Part shown: piece after piece, positions 8,079 to 17,737 of the stretch
How the letters are laid out: each line of letters starts with the position of its first letter
Numbering within the stretch: the first letter of the stretch is position 1
DNA from: Symbiodinium kawagutii
Lineage: Eukaryota; Sar; Dinophyceae; Suessiales; Symbiodiniaceae
Assembly (NCBI GenBank): GCA_009767595.1
Contig: VSDK01024160.1
Span: 77,423 to 141,422, forward strand
Direction: 5' to 3'
DNA: 64,000 bases
The notes under the pieces: model-generated
Told to the model about the DNA's origin: nothing
The model's database searches: none
What the model saw: only the letters and a program-made list of their open reading frames with translations
Translations under genes and position numbers: made by a program

Positions 8079-10363
8079 AGAGTTTGCGACTCCATGCCTA
8101 CAACTTGATAAATTCTTGACAGGTGACGCTTACAGTTGTGGGCTTTTGCAATCTTGGATTGGTTGCATTTTTGGACTTCGAGGCTTGGTACATTTACAAT
8201 TCATTTTCAATGTGATAATTCTACAGTTGTGTGACGCTGGTCACATGGGATGCTTGAGTCGTGGCTTGACTACTTGACTTCATCGACTGGCACAGTCTTT
8301 CCACCCACCTGTGAAAAAGAGCTGCTTCAGTGTCTTGCAACTTAAGCCGTGCTGTGAAGCTGTTGTCGAGTCGCCTGGTAGTCGTCCCGTTTATTTTCAT
8401 GATTGAGTGACGTTCGTTTTTCCGTCGGGATTGCTTGAAAGGAAACGCAGCGGATTACAAGGGCAAACTTGTACACACACGAGCACACTTACAACTTGCG
8501 TGGCAAATGTTGGGATTATTGGGGACACATGTTGGGAGTGCATATCTCTTGGGCTTGCCCAAAGTTATGTACTCCCTACTTTGTCCCTGTGCGCTTGTGT
8601 GTTTCCTGGCGGTTCTCCTCTTGGTCTTCTGTGATTGAGTGCTCTGGCGCATGGACAAAGCGACCTGAGTAACAGTTCTGAAATTTTGATTTGGTATTTG
8701 CATGTTGACTTTTCAATTTGGTACATGTCAGTTTTTCACTGGTGCAGTCTTGGTTCGATGCAGTGCTTGTTGACACTTCATTTTGCAACTTTGGATTCAG
8801 TGCAGTACGCGTCGTATTCGGATTTCACTTTCATTCACTGCTTCATTTGATTGGATTCAATCTGGATTGCGTGTATTTATCAACCTGCAGTATGGCTGAG
8901 GGACTGGGTAGTTTTTGTTACCCACCCTCCACACCCTGGGGGGAAGTGTTTCGACTGCCTGTCTACAACTTGATGAATTCTTGCCAAGAGTTTTCGACTG
9001 CATGCCTACAACTTGATAAATTCTTGACAGGTGACGCTTGCAGTTGTGGGCTTTTGCAATCTTGGATTGGTTGCATTTTTGGACTTCGAGGCTTGGTACA
9101 TTTACAATTCATTTTCAATGTGATAATTCTACAGTTGTGTGACGCTGGTCACGTGGGATGCTTGAGTCGTGACTTGACTACTTGACTTCATCGACTGGCG
9201 CAGTCTTTCCATCCACCTGTGAAAAAGAGCTGCTTCAGTGTCTTGCAACTTAAGCCGTGCTGTGAAGCTGTTGTCGAGTCACCTGGTTGCCGTCCCGTTT
9301 ATTTTCATGATTGAGTGACGTTCGTTTTTCCGTCGGGATTGCTTGAAAGGAAACGCAGCGGATTACAAGGGCAAACTTGTACACACACACAAGCGCACTT
9401 ACAACTTGCGTGGCAAATGTTGGGATTATTGGGGACACATGTTGGGAGTGCATATCTCTTGGGCTTGCCCAAAGTTATGTACTCCCTACTTGGTCCCTGT
9501 GCGCTTGTGTGTTTCCTGGCGGTTCTCCTCTTGGTCTTCTGTGATTGAGTGCTCTGGCACATGGACAAAGCGACCTGAGTAACAGTTCTGAAATTTTGAT
9601 TTGGTATTTGCATGTTGACTCTTCAATTTGGTACATGTCAGTTTTTCACTGGTGCGGTCTTGATTCGATGCAGTGCTTGTTGACACTTCATTTTGCAACT
9701 TTGGATTCAGCGCAGTACGCGTCGTATTCGGATTTCACTTTCATTCACTGCTTCATTTGATTGGATTCAATCTGGATTGCATGTATTTATCAACCTGCAG
9801 TATGGCTGAGGGACTGGGTAGTTTTTGTTACCCACCCTCCACACCCTGGGGGGAAGTGTTTCGACTGCCTGTCTACAACTTGATGAATTCTTGCCAAGAG
9901 TTTTCGACTGCGTGCCTACAACTTGATAAATTCTTGACAGGTGACGCTTACAGTTGTGGGCTTTTGCAATCTTGGATTGGTTGCATTTTTGGACTTCGAG
10001 GCTTGGTACATTTACAATTCATTTTCAATGTGATAATTCTACAGTTGTGTGACGCTGGTCACGTGGGATGCTTGAGTCGTGACTTGACTACTTGACTTCA
10101 TCGACTGGCGCAGTCTTTCCATCCACCTGTGAAAAAGAGCTGCTTCAGTGTCTTGCAACTTAAGCCGTGCTGTGAAGCTGTTGTCGAGTCACCTGGTTGT
10201 CGTCCCGTTTATTTTCATGATTGAGTGACGTTCGTTTTTCCGTCGGGATTGCTTGAAAGGAAACGCAGCGGATTACAAGGGCAAACTTGTACGCGCACAC
10301 AAGCACACTTACAACTTGCGTGGCAAATGTTGGGATTATTGGGGGCACATGTTGGGAGTGCAT
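8079..10363 (+). repeat. Tandem repeat, 909-bp unit, 2.5 copies
   Basis: Units at 8079-8987, 8988-9897 and a partial one at 9898-10363, differing at only a few per cent of positions. Each contains short hairpins, for example TGTGAC-gctg-GTCACA, GGGTA...TACCC and TTGGGC-tt-GCCCAA. ORFs seen in the units are short, shift with each copy and show no protein pattern, so I treat them as noncoding. The third unit is fused directly to an RT fragment. Probably a terminal or split repeat of a YR retroelement, like the repeats at 11.3 and 48.3 kb. Confidence 0.8.
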
Positions 10364-11365
10364 GGCTCTGTGGGCTGTATAGGAAACTCCAAATTGAAGT
10401 TGGCTTGGTCCGCATATTTTGACGATTTCCTAAGTCTGTGTGAGAAGGCCTCTTCCAAACACACTGACCTTTGCATCTCAGTCTCATTTTTGGGATGGAA
10501 ATTGTCTGAGGACAAGCTCATCCCTTTCGATTCGGTATGCAAAATTCTTGGGGTGCGTCTTGACTTGAACAACGCCAAGCTTGGCGTAGTCAAAGTCGCC
10601 AATACTCCGGGAAGGGTTGAAGACCTTGTTGAGGAGTTGAGCCAGATTGTCCAAGAGAACAGACTTTCAAGAAAGGATGGTGAGAAGTTGAGAGGACACT
10701 TTCAATTCGCGAGTAGTCAACTTTTTGGTAGGTCACTCAGGAACTGCCTGAAAGAGTTGAACAACCATGTGTCTTCAGGACGCAAGATGTTGTCTGAAGG
10801 CACCAAATCAGCTTTGTGCAAGCTGATGGAAGCCTTGACTAAGAACCATCCCAGAGAAGTCGCTCGTGGATTGTCAGACCATGTCCATAAAAACGTGGAC
10901 GCTTCTTTTGAGCCCGGTGGGTATTCAGGCATTGGGGGCCTCTGCGTCAATAGCGATGGCTCGCTGCGCAGTTTCTTCAGTGAAGCGGTCCCCAAAGTCC
11001 CAAAGACCTTTGAATTGGAAATGGTAGCTTTGTTAGTGGCAGCCGCTCTGTGGCGAGATGCTTTGGGATCAAAACGAACGGTTTTCTTCACAGATAATGA
11101 GCCAATCAGGAAGAGCCTTATCCGAGGCTATTCGCAAAATCATTTTGTCAGCTGTCTTATGGAAGCCTTCTACTTGATAGAAGAAGAAGTTCATTGTCAA
11201 GTTTGGCTAGGGCGAGTGCCTAGTCGGTCAAACCCAGCTGATGAACCATCGAGAGCAGAGTGCTCGAGTATCATCGGCTGCGCAGCCAGAGTGAGAATCG
11301 ATGTGATGGAAGTTTGGGTCAAAGCGGCCCAGTGTGCAGGGGGTGACAGCGCGGCCAAAGATTGA
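10364..11365 (+). pseudogene. RT (from palm YFDD box) plus RNase H fragment
   Basis: In-frame from 10364, where it is homologous to position 47.86 kb of the RT at 47059-48223 (shared LKLAWSAYFDDFLSL, HTDLCIS, FLGWKLSED, ENRLSRKDGEKLR). The RT active-site box is YFDD. RNase H residues: NVDASFEPGG (D), FELEMVALLVA (E), FFTDNEPIRK (D) and RSNPADEPSR (D). The N-terminal methyltransferase and fingers are missing. The stop codon lies inside the first bases of the repeat at 11343, as in the complete element at 58182, so the C-terminus is original. Confidence 0.75.
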
Positions 11366-12204
11366 CCCCAATTCTCAAAAGAAAAAGAAGCGCTGCTTTG
11401 CGTCAAGTGAATTGTGTGCCGTTTTGTCAAAGGAATAAGACGTACCTCGTGCAACGCATGATGAAGTTTTGTTCACAAGACAAATCAGATGAAAGAGTTT
11501 TAACTCTTGAAGTGCACGCAGTGAACTGGTTTAGTTGTAACTTTGAACAAACTTGCTTTGAATCAGTGCAGTTGTTCACAAGTAAGTTGCAACTTGCAGT
11601 TGAACAGTTTGAACTTTAAGTAAAGTTCGTTAAGTCTTCACTGCTTCAGTTTGAGTTTTGAGTCACACTTGCAGTGTCATTTGAGTTCATACGCCTGCAG
11701 TGTGGCTCACAGGGTCAAGTGACCAAGAGCCATCAACATGCACACGCACATCAAGTGATGTTTTGCATGTTCATGTCAAGTGACATTTTTCTTGTCTTCC
11801 CTACCTCTCCCGCCCTTGATCCAGTGATCAGGGATTATGGACAAGTGTCCATGCGACAAGTGTCGCCAAGTAAGTTCTCACGCTGGGTATTCGCCCAGCT
11901 TCTTTTCTTGTGATCCGACAAGTGTCGTAACAATAGTTATCTGCGCCTTGCAGTGTCTTAATTCTATCTTGTCCGTTGAGAGGTTTTCGGTCTTTGACCT
12001 TGTTTTGGGACAGTTTTGAGGCCATCCCAACTTCGTCAAGTGACGATTACGTTGGTCAAGTGACCCTAGTCAAGTGACTACCCGTTTTCTACAGTTTGGG
12101 ATTTGTCATGTCAATGCTTTCTCATTGACTCACAGACTGTTGGATCAAGTGATCCTGGCTACATAGTTTAGCGCTTTCGCAGTCTTAGTGCCTCACCCTA
12201 AGCC
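11343..12204 (+). repeat. Terminal-type direct repeat R, left copy 1
   Basis: Starts gtgacagcgcggccaaag and ends ...cctcaccctaagcc. It is homologous to the 840-bp units at 48265 and 49105. It starts at the RT/RNase H stop and is followed by a second, partial copy, the layout expected for a B1A2 unit of split direct repeats. It carries about ten AAGT-loop hairpins. Confidence 0.75.
11713..12155 (+). other. AAGT-loop mini-hairpins in repeat R (left)
   Basis: Perfect stems around AAGT: GGTC-AAGT-GACC (11713, 12054), CATC-AAGT-GATG (11749), ATGTC-AAGT-GACAT (11773), ATGGAC-AAGT-GTCCAT (11837), GCGAC-AAGT-GTCGC (11853), CGAC-AAGT-GTCG (11916), CGTC-AAGT-GACG (12034), TAGTC-AAGT-GACTA (12067), GGATC-AAGT-GATCC (12142). 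The loop is constant, the stems differ, and all are on the element's sense strand. Confidence 0.8.
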
Positions 12205-12715
12205 GTGACAGCGCGGCCAAAGATTGACCCCAATTCTCAAAAGAAAAAAACGCTGCTTTGCGTCAAGTGAACTGTGTGCCGTTTTGTCAAAGGAAAAAGA
12301 TTTAGTTTGATTTCAATTATCAAATTCAATTTCAATCGGTACTTGGAACCAGAAATTGGACGCACCTCATGCAACGCATGATGAAGTTTTATTCATAAGA
12401 CAAAACAGATGAAAGAGTTTTAACTCTTGAAGTGCACACAGTGAACTAGTCAAGTTGTAGCTTCAAACAGACTTGTTTTGAGTCAGTGCAGTTGTTTGCA
12501 GTCAGTTGCAACTTGCAGTTGAACAGCTTGACATTTAACTAAAGTTCTTTAGTTCTTCACTGCTTCACTCAAGTTTTGAGTCGCGCTTGCAGTGTCATTT
12601 GAGTTCATACGCCCGCAGTGTGGCTCACAGGGTCAAGTGACCAGAGCCATCAACATGCACGCGCGCATCAAGTGATGTTTTGCATGTTCATGTCAAGTGA
12701 CATTTTTCTTTTCGT
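12205..12715 (+). repeat. Terminal-type direct repeat R, left copy 2 (partial)
   Basis: Repeats the first about 500 bp of R, with an insertion of roughly 70 bp near 12300-12365, then departs from R at about 12716 and leads into the ORF at 12753. It therefore looks like the 5' (B2/A1) repeat of a second element placed head-to-tail behind the first. Confidence 0.65.
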
Positions 12716-12752
12716 TTTCATCACGATCCGTGCCTTTTGCTCCTTCCTTGCA

Positions 12753-13763
12753 ATGGCTGCCAGCGATGCTCAGGATAAAGCCCTGCAAGAGCAGGCTGAA
12801 GCTGAAGCACCCAGTCGCGATCGTAGCCGGTCCCCTCCACGAGTGCCTGAAGGTACCCAGGACAAAGGTGCTGAGGACAAGAGTCCTTTGAAACCCGCTG
12901 CTGCTGACCCTGTGATTGCAAACGTTGCCCAAGTTTTTGCTCATGCTGCCACCCAGCTTGAAGAGATCAACAAGGTTTTGCAGAGTGCCGGAATGGATGT
13001 CATGCGGTCCTCCGATGTGAACAACACGTTGATCAGCTTAACCAGTGGCGTCAACTACTATGCCTCAGTGTGCAAAGCAGGCAACAGTGCACTCAACGAA
13101 TTGGGAAAGAACCTTCGTTGGGCTTTAGTGGCCCCCAAAATCCCGATTCATCAGCAGTTGGATACCGTGTCACAAAGCCTCAGCATTCTGGCGACCAACA
13201 TGCAAGGACTTATCAAACTTCATAAGCAACAATTGGATTGTGGAGTCACGCAGCTTCAAAACCTGCAGGACATCAGCATCAAACTCGCTAAACTCACGAG
13301 TGTGATGGAAAGAGTGGCAACGCAGCAGGAGCAGCAATTGCCTCCACCCGCTATGCCACCTGTGATTCCGGGAGCCCCTTCAGCACCAAGTGGTGCTCCG
13401 CCATTTGATGTTCAACCACCGCCCATGCAAGGCAAGTTCGCTATGTATTTGGGGCTCCGCGCCCGCAGCCTCATTCCATCTTTGGGCGGGCGCCAATCCT
13501 GTGCCCCAGGTGAAGACGTTGTTTTTGAGGGTCAAGGACCCCTCCGGCAAGGTTTTGGGCTGTTTCGCCCACAAGGTGGACACATGAGAAGACCAACTCA
13601 GTCAACAGTGCTTGGTCTCCGCTTGGCTGGATGGACATCGATGGCCACCTGCGCCGATGTACTCCGTGCTCCCAGAGTGACTATCTCCCGCTCTAGTCGG
13701 GTGGCTCAGCGGTTTGGGAGAAGTATAAGGAGCCGGGATGGCAACCATCATCGCGTTGGATGA
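12753..13763 (+). CDS. Unknown first ORF of a YR retroelement (degenerate C-terminus)
   Basis: ATG at 12753 (MAASDAQDKALQEQ). Residues 1-50 are charged and disordered (SRDRSRSPPR), residues 55-200 look helical (AQVFAHAATQLEEINKVLQ, QLDTVSQSLSILATNMQGL), then Pro-rich sequence. Beyond about 13440 the listed frame becomes low-quality; an alternative frame reads WAGANPVPQVKTLFLRVKDPSG, so a frameshift is likely. No known domain. It lies between the repeat R and the YR gene, where the complete element at 50.6 kb has no ORF. Possibly a structural or coiled-coil protein. Confidence 0.45.
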   Translation: MAASDAQDKALQEQAEAEAPSRDRSRSPPRVPEGTQDKGAEDKSPLKPAAADPVIANVAQVFAHAATQLEEINKVLQSAGMDVMRSSDVNNTLISLTSGVNYYASVCKAGNSALNELGKNLRWALVAPKIPIHQQLDTVSQSLSILATNMQGLIKLHKQQLDCGVTQLQNLQDISIKLAKLTSVMERVATQQEQQLPPPAMPPVIPGAPSAPSGAPPFDVQPPPMQGKFAMYLGLRARSLIPSLGGRQSCAPGEDVVFEGQGPLRQGFGLFRPQGGHMRRPTQSTVLGLRLAGWTSMATCADVLRAPRVTISRSSRVAQRFGRSIRSRDGNHHRVG

Positions 13764-13867
13764 CTGAGCGCCACACTGAGGGGTGAATTTCTGAGTTTCA
13801 ATTTGCGCGGTTGCCTCTTTTGGTCTAGGGGCAGTTCGCGAGCCAACCTAGTTTTTCACAAGGGCAA

Positions 13868-14223
13868 GTGTCCTTCAGTGATGTCAGAAAAAGGGCAAGT
13901 GCTCTTCATGCATCGCCAAGCCAAGTGGCCATCATTCACACATGTTTCAGTTGCATTTCAGTGATGTGCAATTTGTTCATGAGGCGTCAGGTGACATGTT
14001 TGGATTTTTCAGTTGTGACGTCATTCAGTCAAGATGTCATAGTTCATCATTCAGTGAGTGGACGAGTGTTCACGTCGAAGAAGCTCAAGTGGGCTTGAAC
14101 GGACGAGTGTCCAAAGTAATACTTGTAAAGCTCAAGTGAGCTACCAAATCGGCAAGTGCCAAGGTACAAGTGTACCTGTCAGTACCTCATTGATACATGT
14201 GTATCATTGGATGCAAGTGCGTC
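13868..14223 (+). other. Array of AAGT/GAGT/ATGT-loop mini-hairpins
   Basis: In the gap between the unknown ORF and the YR gene. Examples: GCC-AAGT-GGC (13920), GTGGAC-GAGT-GTTCAC (14058), AAGCTC-AAGT-GGGCTT (14081), GGAC-GAGT-GTCC (14101), AGCTC-AAGT-GAGCT (14129), GGC-AAGT-GCC (14151), AGGTAC-AAGT-GTACCT (14162), TGATAC-ATGT-GTATCA (14191), GATGC-AAGT-GCGTC (14210). Mismatches, where present, are mostly G-T wobbles. The rest of 13764-14454 holds no gene. Confidence 0.8.
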
Positions 14224-14454
14224 TGCAGTGAGGCTCACAGGAGTTCAGAACTTTCTGAGTAAGTCAAGTGACATTTCTGTTGAGCTCAGGACATTTCGAA
14301 CTGTCATTCAATTGACAATTGACCCAACACACAATGTTTTTCAGTTAGTCGCACACCCACATAGTGAATTAGACTTTCCCTTTTAGTCCTTGTTGTGCCC
14401 CATTGCTTTGCGTTCTGCACTTTTCATTTGCTTTCAGTTCGATTTGCCTCCGAG

Positions 14455-16578
14455 ATGGATCCTGAAGATCCTCAGGACGATTTGGAAGCTGAGGATGCTG
14501 TGCAACAGGAAGCTTTAGATGAAGTGTTGGAATCAGCATTTGATTCCGCAATGAGTGATGTAGTTTCCGAAGATTTGAGAATACCTTTGCCGTTAGATTT
14601 AGATAGCGCTGATCAGGCTAGGGTGTTCGATGACGGCTACACTGATGGAGAGTCCCAATTATGGGAAAACCCGGGAGAAGGAAACACCAATCGCCCTCTT
14701 GGAAGTGAAAGAGCCAATCTTTTCAATGTCATAGATGACGCCTGCCTTTCAGTCGTGCCATCAGTTGGTGTGAACTTCCTGTGGGAAGTTGGGCCCATGA
14801 AAGCTGGGTTCTCAGAGGAGTCTTTGGAACCAGATCTGCCGACGCCCGTCCAAGGGCCCAACCAAACCGTTGACCACCTCGGATTATGATGAAGGCTGTA
14901 AGAGAGCACGGTTGACCAAGTTAATCAGAGGTAGCTTTCAAGAGATAATCAACTTTGATAAGGACCAATCAGACGCTGTCATTGACGAGGAAAAATTTTC
15001 CAGAGCTTTACAAAAATGGTACATGATTTTCAGGACTGGGAAGGGAGCAGTGCCCTTCGGCTGTGATCTTGAAGGCCTGGTGACCAGTGGAAGGATTCTG
15101 GATCTGCATCGCCTTTTCGGAAACCGTAGTGCTGGAACAATCCTGAAACGTGGTAGCGCCATCCTAGACTTTGTAAACTGGTTCAAGTCCGAGTATTTCT
15201 CATTGAACCCTTTCCCAATGGAGCAGATCGTCGTCCTTGAATACTTCTCGTACTTAGAATCAAAGAATGTCCCAGCTTCAACTTTGAGAGGCTTTTTAGA
15301 AGCGTTGAACTTCTGCCATCACGTTCTGGGAATGGATGTGATCAAGGGGAACATTGGGCCCACTTTGAACTTGCCCAAACAATGCCAGAGACGTGTCGAG
15401 CTTAGAGAAGTTGACAGGGCCGAACGCAAGCAAGCTCGTGTTCTATCAGGCCTAGAAGTCAATGCGCTTGAGTCCATTTTCAAGACGAGCGTGAATCCAT
15501 ACATGGCAGAGTAGCTGCTGCCAGTTTCTTGTTTTGTCTACATTGCAGAAGCCGGTGGAGTGACGTGAGAAAATTTTACCAGTACAATCAAGATGTAGTG
15601 GAAGATCATGGAAAGCTTTCTGGATACATTGAGTTCAAGACCCGTTCTCGCAAAACGGCAAGAGACGTTTCAAAAAGAGGTCTTGCTATCCCATTGATAG
15701 CCCCTATATGGGGCGCCGGTCGCACACCCTGGGGCCTCAACATGGCAAAGGTGTATCAGGCTGCCAAGCTCCAATTCAGTGACTTGCATCACCAGCCGCT
15801 CCTGCCAGCCCCAACGCAAGATGGTAAATGGATGTCTAGGAGTGTTACAACAGAAGCTGGGTTGTGGTTGGTCTCCCTCTTGCGCAGAAAGAGAGAAGAG
15901 TGTGAACCCACAACCATACATGCGTTGAAAGGAGCTGCTTTGAGCTGGTGTGGAAGGTTTGGGCTTCAGCCTGAAACGCGTTTGCTCCTCGGTCACCATT
16001 CGAGTGGACACCAATCTGCTGACGCGTATGCTCGTGATGTTTTAGCTCAACCCTTGAGGGAATATGAAGGAGTATTGCAGCAGATTCGCATTGGTGCGTT
16101 CAAACCTGACAGCGCTAGGTCAGGGCTTTTGGGCCAGCCGGAATCATCCGACCCAAGGAATCAACCAGTCGAGTTCCCAGGAACAGAACAAGCGACAGCA
16201 GACACAGGCCAAGAAGAGAACACCGGCGATAGCGACTCCTCAGACTCTTCTTCAGAGCCCTCTGAATCGATAAAAGTTCATCGAGAGGAGGAAGAAGCTG
16301 CGTCTGCAGTAGATCTGGTAGTTCAGCCAGCCCAGTGGGAGCCGGACGTTCGCATGTTTCAGCGTCAACGCAGCTCCATCGTACACATCATGGTCTGTGG
16401 CACGATTTCCAACCGCTTCAGTTGCGGAGTCCAACGCAACTCGGAATATAGGGAAGTGGATAGCGTCACATTTTTGGAGCTACGCAAATGCAAACGCTGC
16501 GATATCGCCAAGCCTGTGAGGGACGTAGGGTCCTTAGCCTCCGCGTTGCAAAAGCAGCGCGAAGAAGCTGCGAGTTGA
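14455..16578 (+). pseudogene. Tyrosine recombinase of a YR retroelement, two frameshifts
   Basis: Starts at the ATG at 14455 (MDPEDPQDDLEAEDA). Frame changes near 14870 and near 15510 join three open segments. N-terminal acidic region; then a SAM-like core-binding part (KRGSAILDFVNWFKSEYF); the catalytic part holds CRSRWSDVRKF (Arg-I, about 15547), HALKGAALSW (H-x-x-K box, about 15922), LLLGHHSSG and DAYARD (Tyr nucleophile, about 16027). The C-terminus has a Ser/Asp-rich linker and a Cys module ending KCKRC. It would integrate the circular cDNA by recombination. Homologous to the YR genes at 34.1 and 50.7 kb. Confidence 0.8.
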
Positions 16579-16696
16579 AAAAGGAGTTCCAAGGGTCGAG
16601 AGTTCAACTGTCAGTGTGTACCTTGTCTTTCACCACTGCTCACTTTTTGAGTTGGTTTACATTGTTCTTTCTTTGTAAGTTTTGTGCTCAAGCACC

Positions 16697-17737
16697 ATGG
16701 GGACTTTGCTTCAGTCGGTAGAGGCCTTCAAGGCCAGAGCCAAAGAAGTCAATTTGTCCAATGGGGAAGTGGACTCCATCGTGAGGCATGCGACACGCTA
16801 GCAAGACTGGCATTTGCAGCCTGTCCACCGGGTCAATCACCTAGTGATGACCAGGTTAGAGCATTGTTTCCACCTAGTGTGGTGCCAAGCCAAGGAGCGA
16901 TGAGCTCTTTGAAGCGTCTGATTTTTGAAGCTCAGACCTTAGTGGTGGCTGACGTCAAACAAAAGGTTGCGAGAAAAGAGGAACCTCAGATTGTGATTTT
17001 GGCTCCGGCAGAAAAGGAATCCAGACTTGCTGACCAACGCACTCGGCTAACGGGCTTGAGACTGAAAGGAGAGGAAGAGGTGGCCCACCAATGCTATGAT
17101 CTAGTTCTTAGCATGGTTGAAAAAGACGCCTTGGTGTACCTTGGCCCCGAGAAGTTCATTGCACGCAGGGCCGAGCTTCAGCACAAAAAGCCCTCAAAAG
17201 AGTTGTCATCGGATGCCGCAACCTTAGTGGTAAAGGATAAACATTCTTCCCTGCATTGTGCAACACACACTGAATTGGAAGTTGTCAACGCACTTCGCAG
17301 GAGGAGTCTGGCATTCGACTTGGTCAAATTGGTGGCGTATGATCAGTTCAATGCATACTGTTGCGAGTTCATCGATCACCTCACCATTCCGCCGCCACCT
17401 GGTTACAGCCAAGTCACTGTGCAACAAGTTTTGAGGGCTGATCGTGCCGCATTTTTGTTCCTCGCAGAAGAGCTCAGCGCCCTCAAACGCAATGCCCGCA
17501 ATGAGCCCCCATTGGAACAGATGTTGGGCACTGTGTTAGCCCACAGCTCAGTGGCTTTCCATTTGTTGCCTCTGCCACGCAGCCATGAGACACCAAAGAA
17601 GAGACCAGACGCCCCAAAGAAACATGAGAGAGCACCTTCTCGTGACAGGTCAGGTAGTCCTCCCATTCCAATCTGGCCTCGAACTCGCAAAGCGCCAAAA
17701 GGGAAAGGAAAAGGAAAGAGGTCCAAAGGCCCTCGCA
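16697..17737 (+). pseudogene. Gag-like protein, frameshifted and cut by the junction with viral DNA
   Basis: ATG at 16697 gives MGTLLQSVEAFKARAKEV, which parallels MSLLLDSEAQFASRAAEI of the intact Gag at 53875. Near 16793 the homology moves to another frame (DTLARLAFAACPPGQ) and continues to about 17737. Shared blocks: TLVVADVKQ, PAEKESRLADQRTRL, LVVKDKHSS, RRRSLAFDLVKL, PPPPGYSQVTVQQVLRADRA. It ends in an Arg/Ser and KGKGKGKR stretch, where the CCCH-like finger of the intact protein should follow; viral polymerase sequence begins there instead. Pol is missing. Confidence 0.75.

Noticed and set aside
8407..10095. Recurring ORFs of 65-155 codons in the 909-bp repeats
   Set aside because: They exist in several frames and on both strands with no domain pattern, starts change from copy to copy, and the unit looks like noncoding repeat DNA.
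8079..10363. Direct repeats as a CRISPR array
   Set aside because: Units are about 909 bp, contiguous, without short repeats and unique spacers, and the DNA is eukaryotic.
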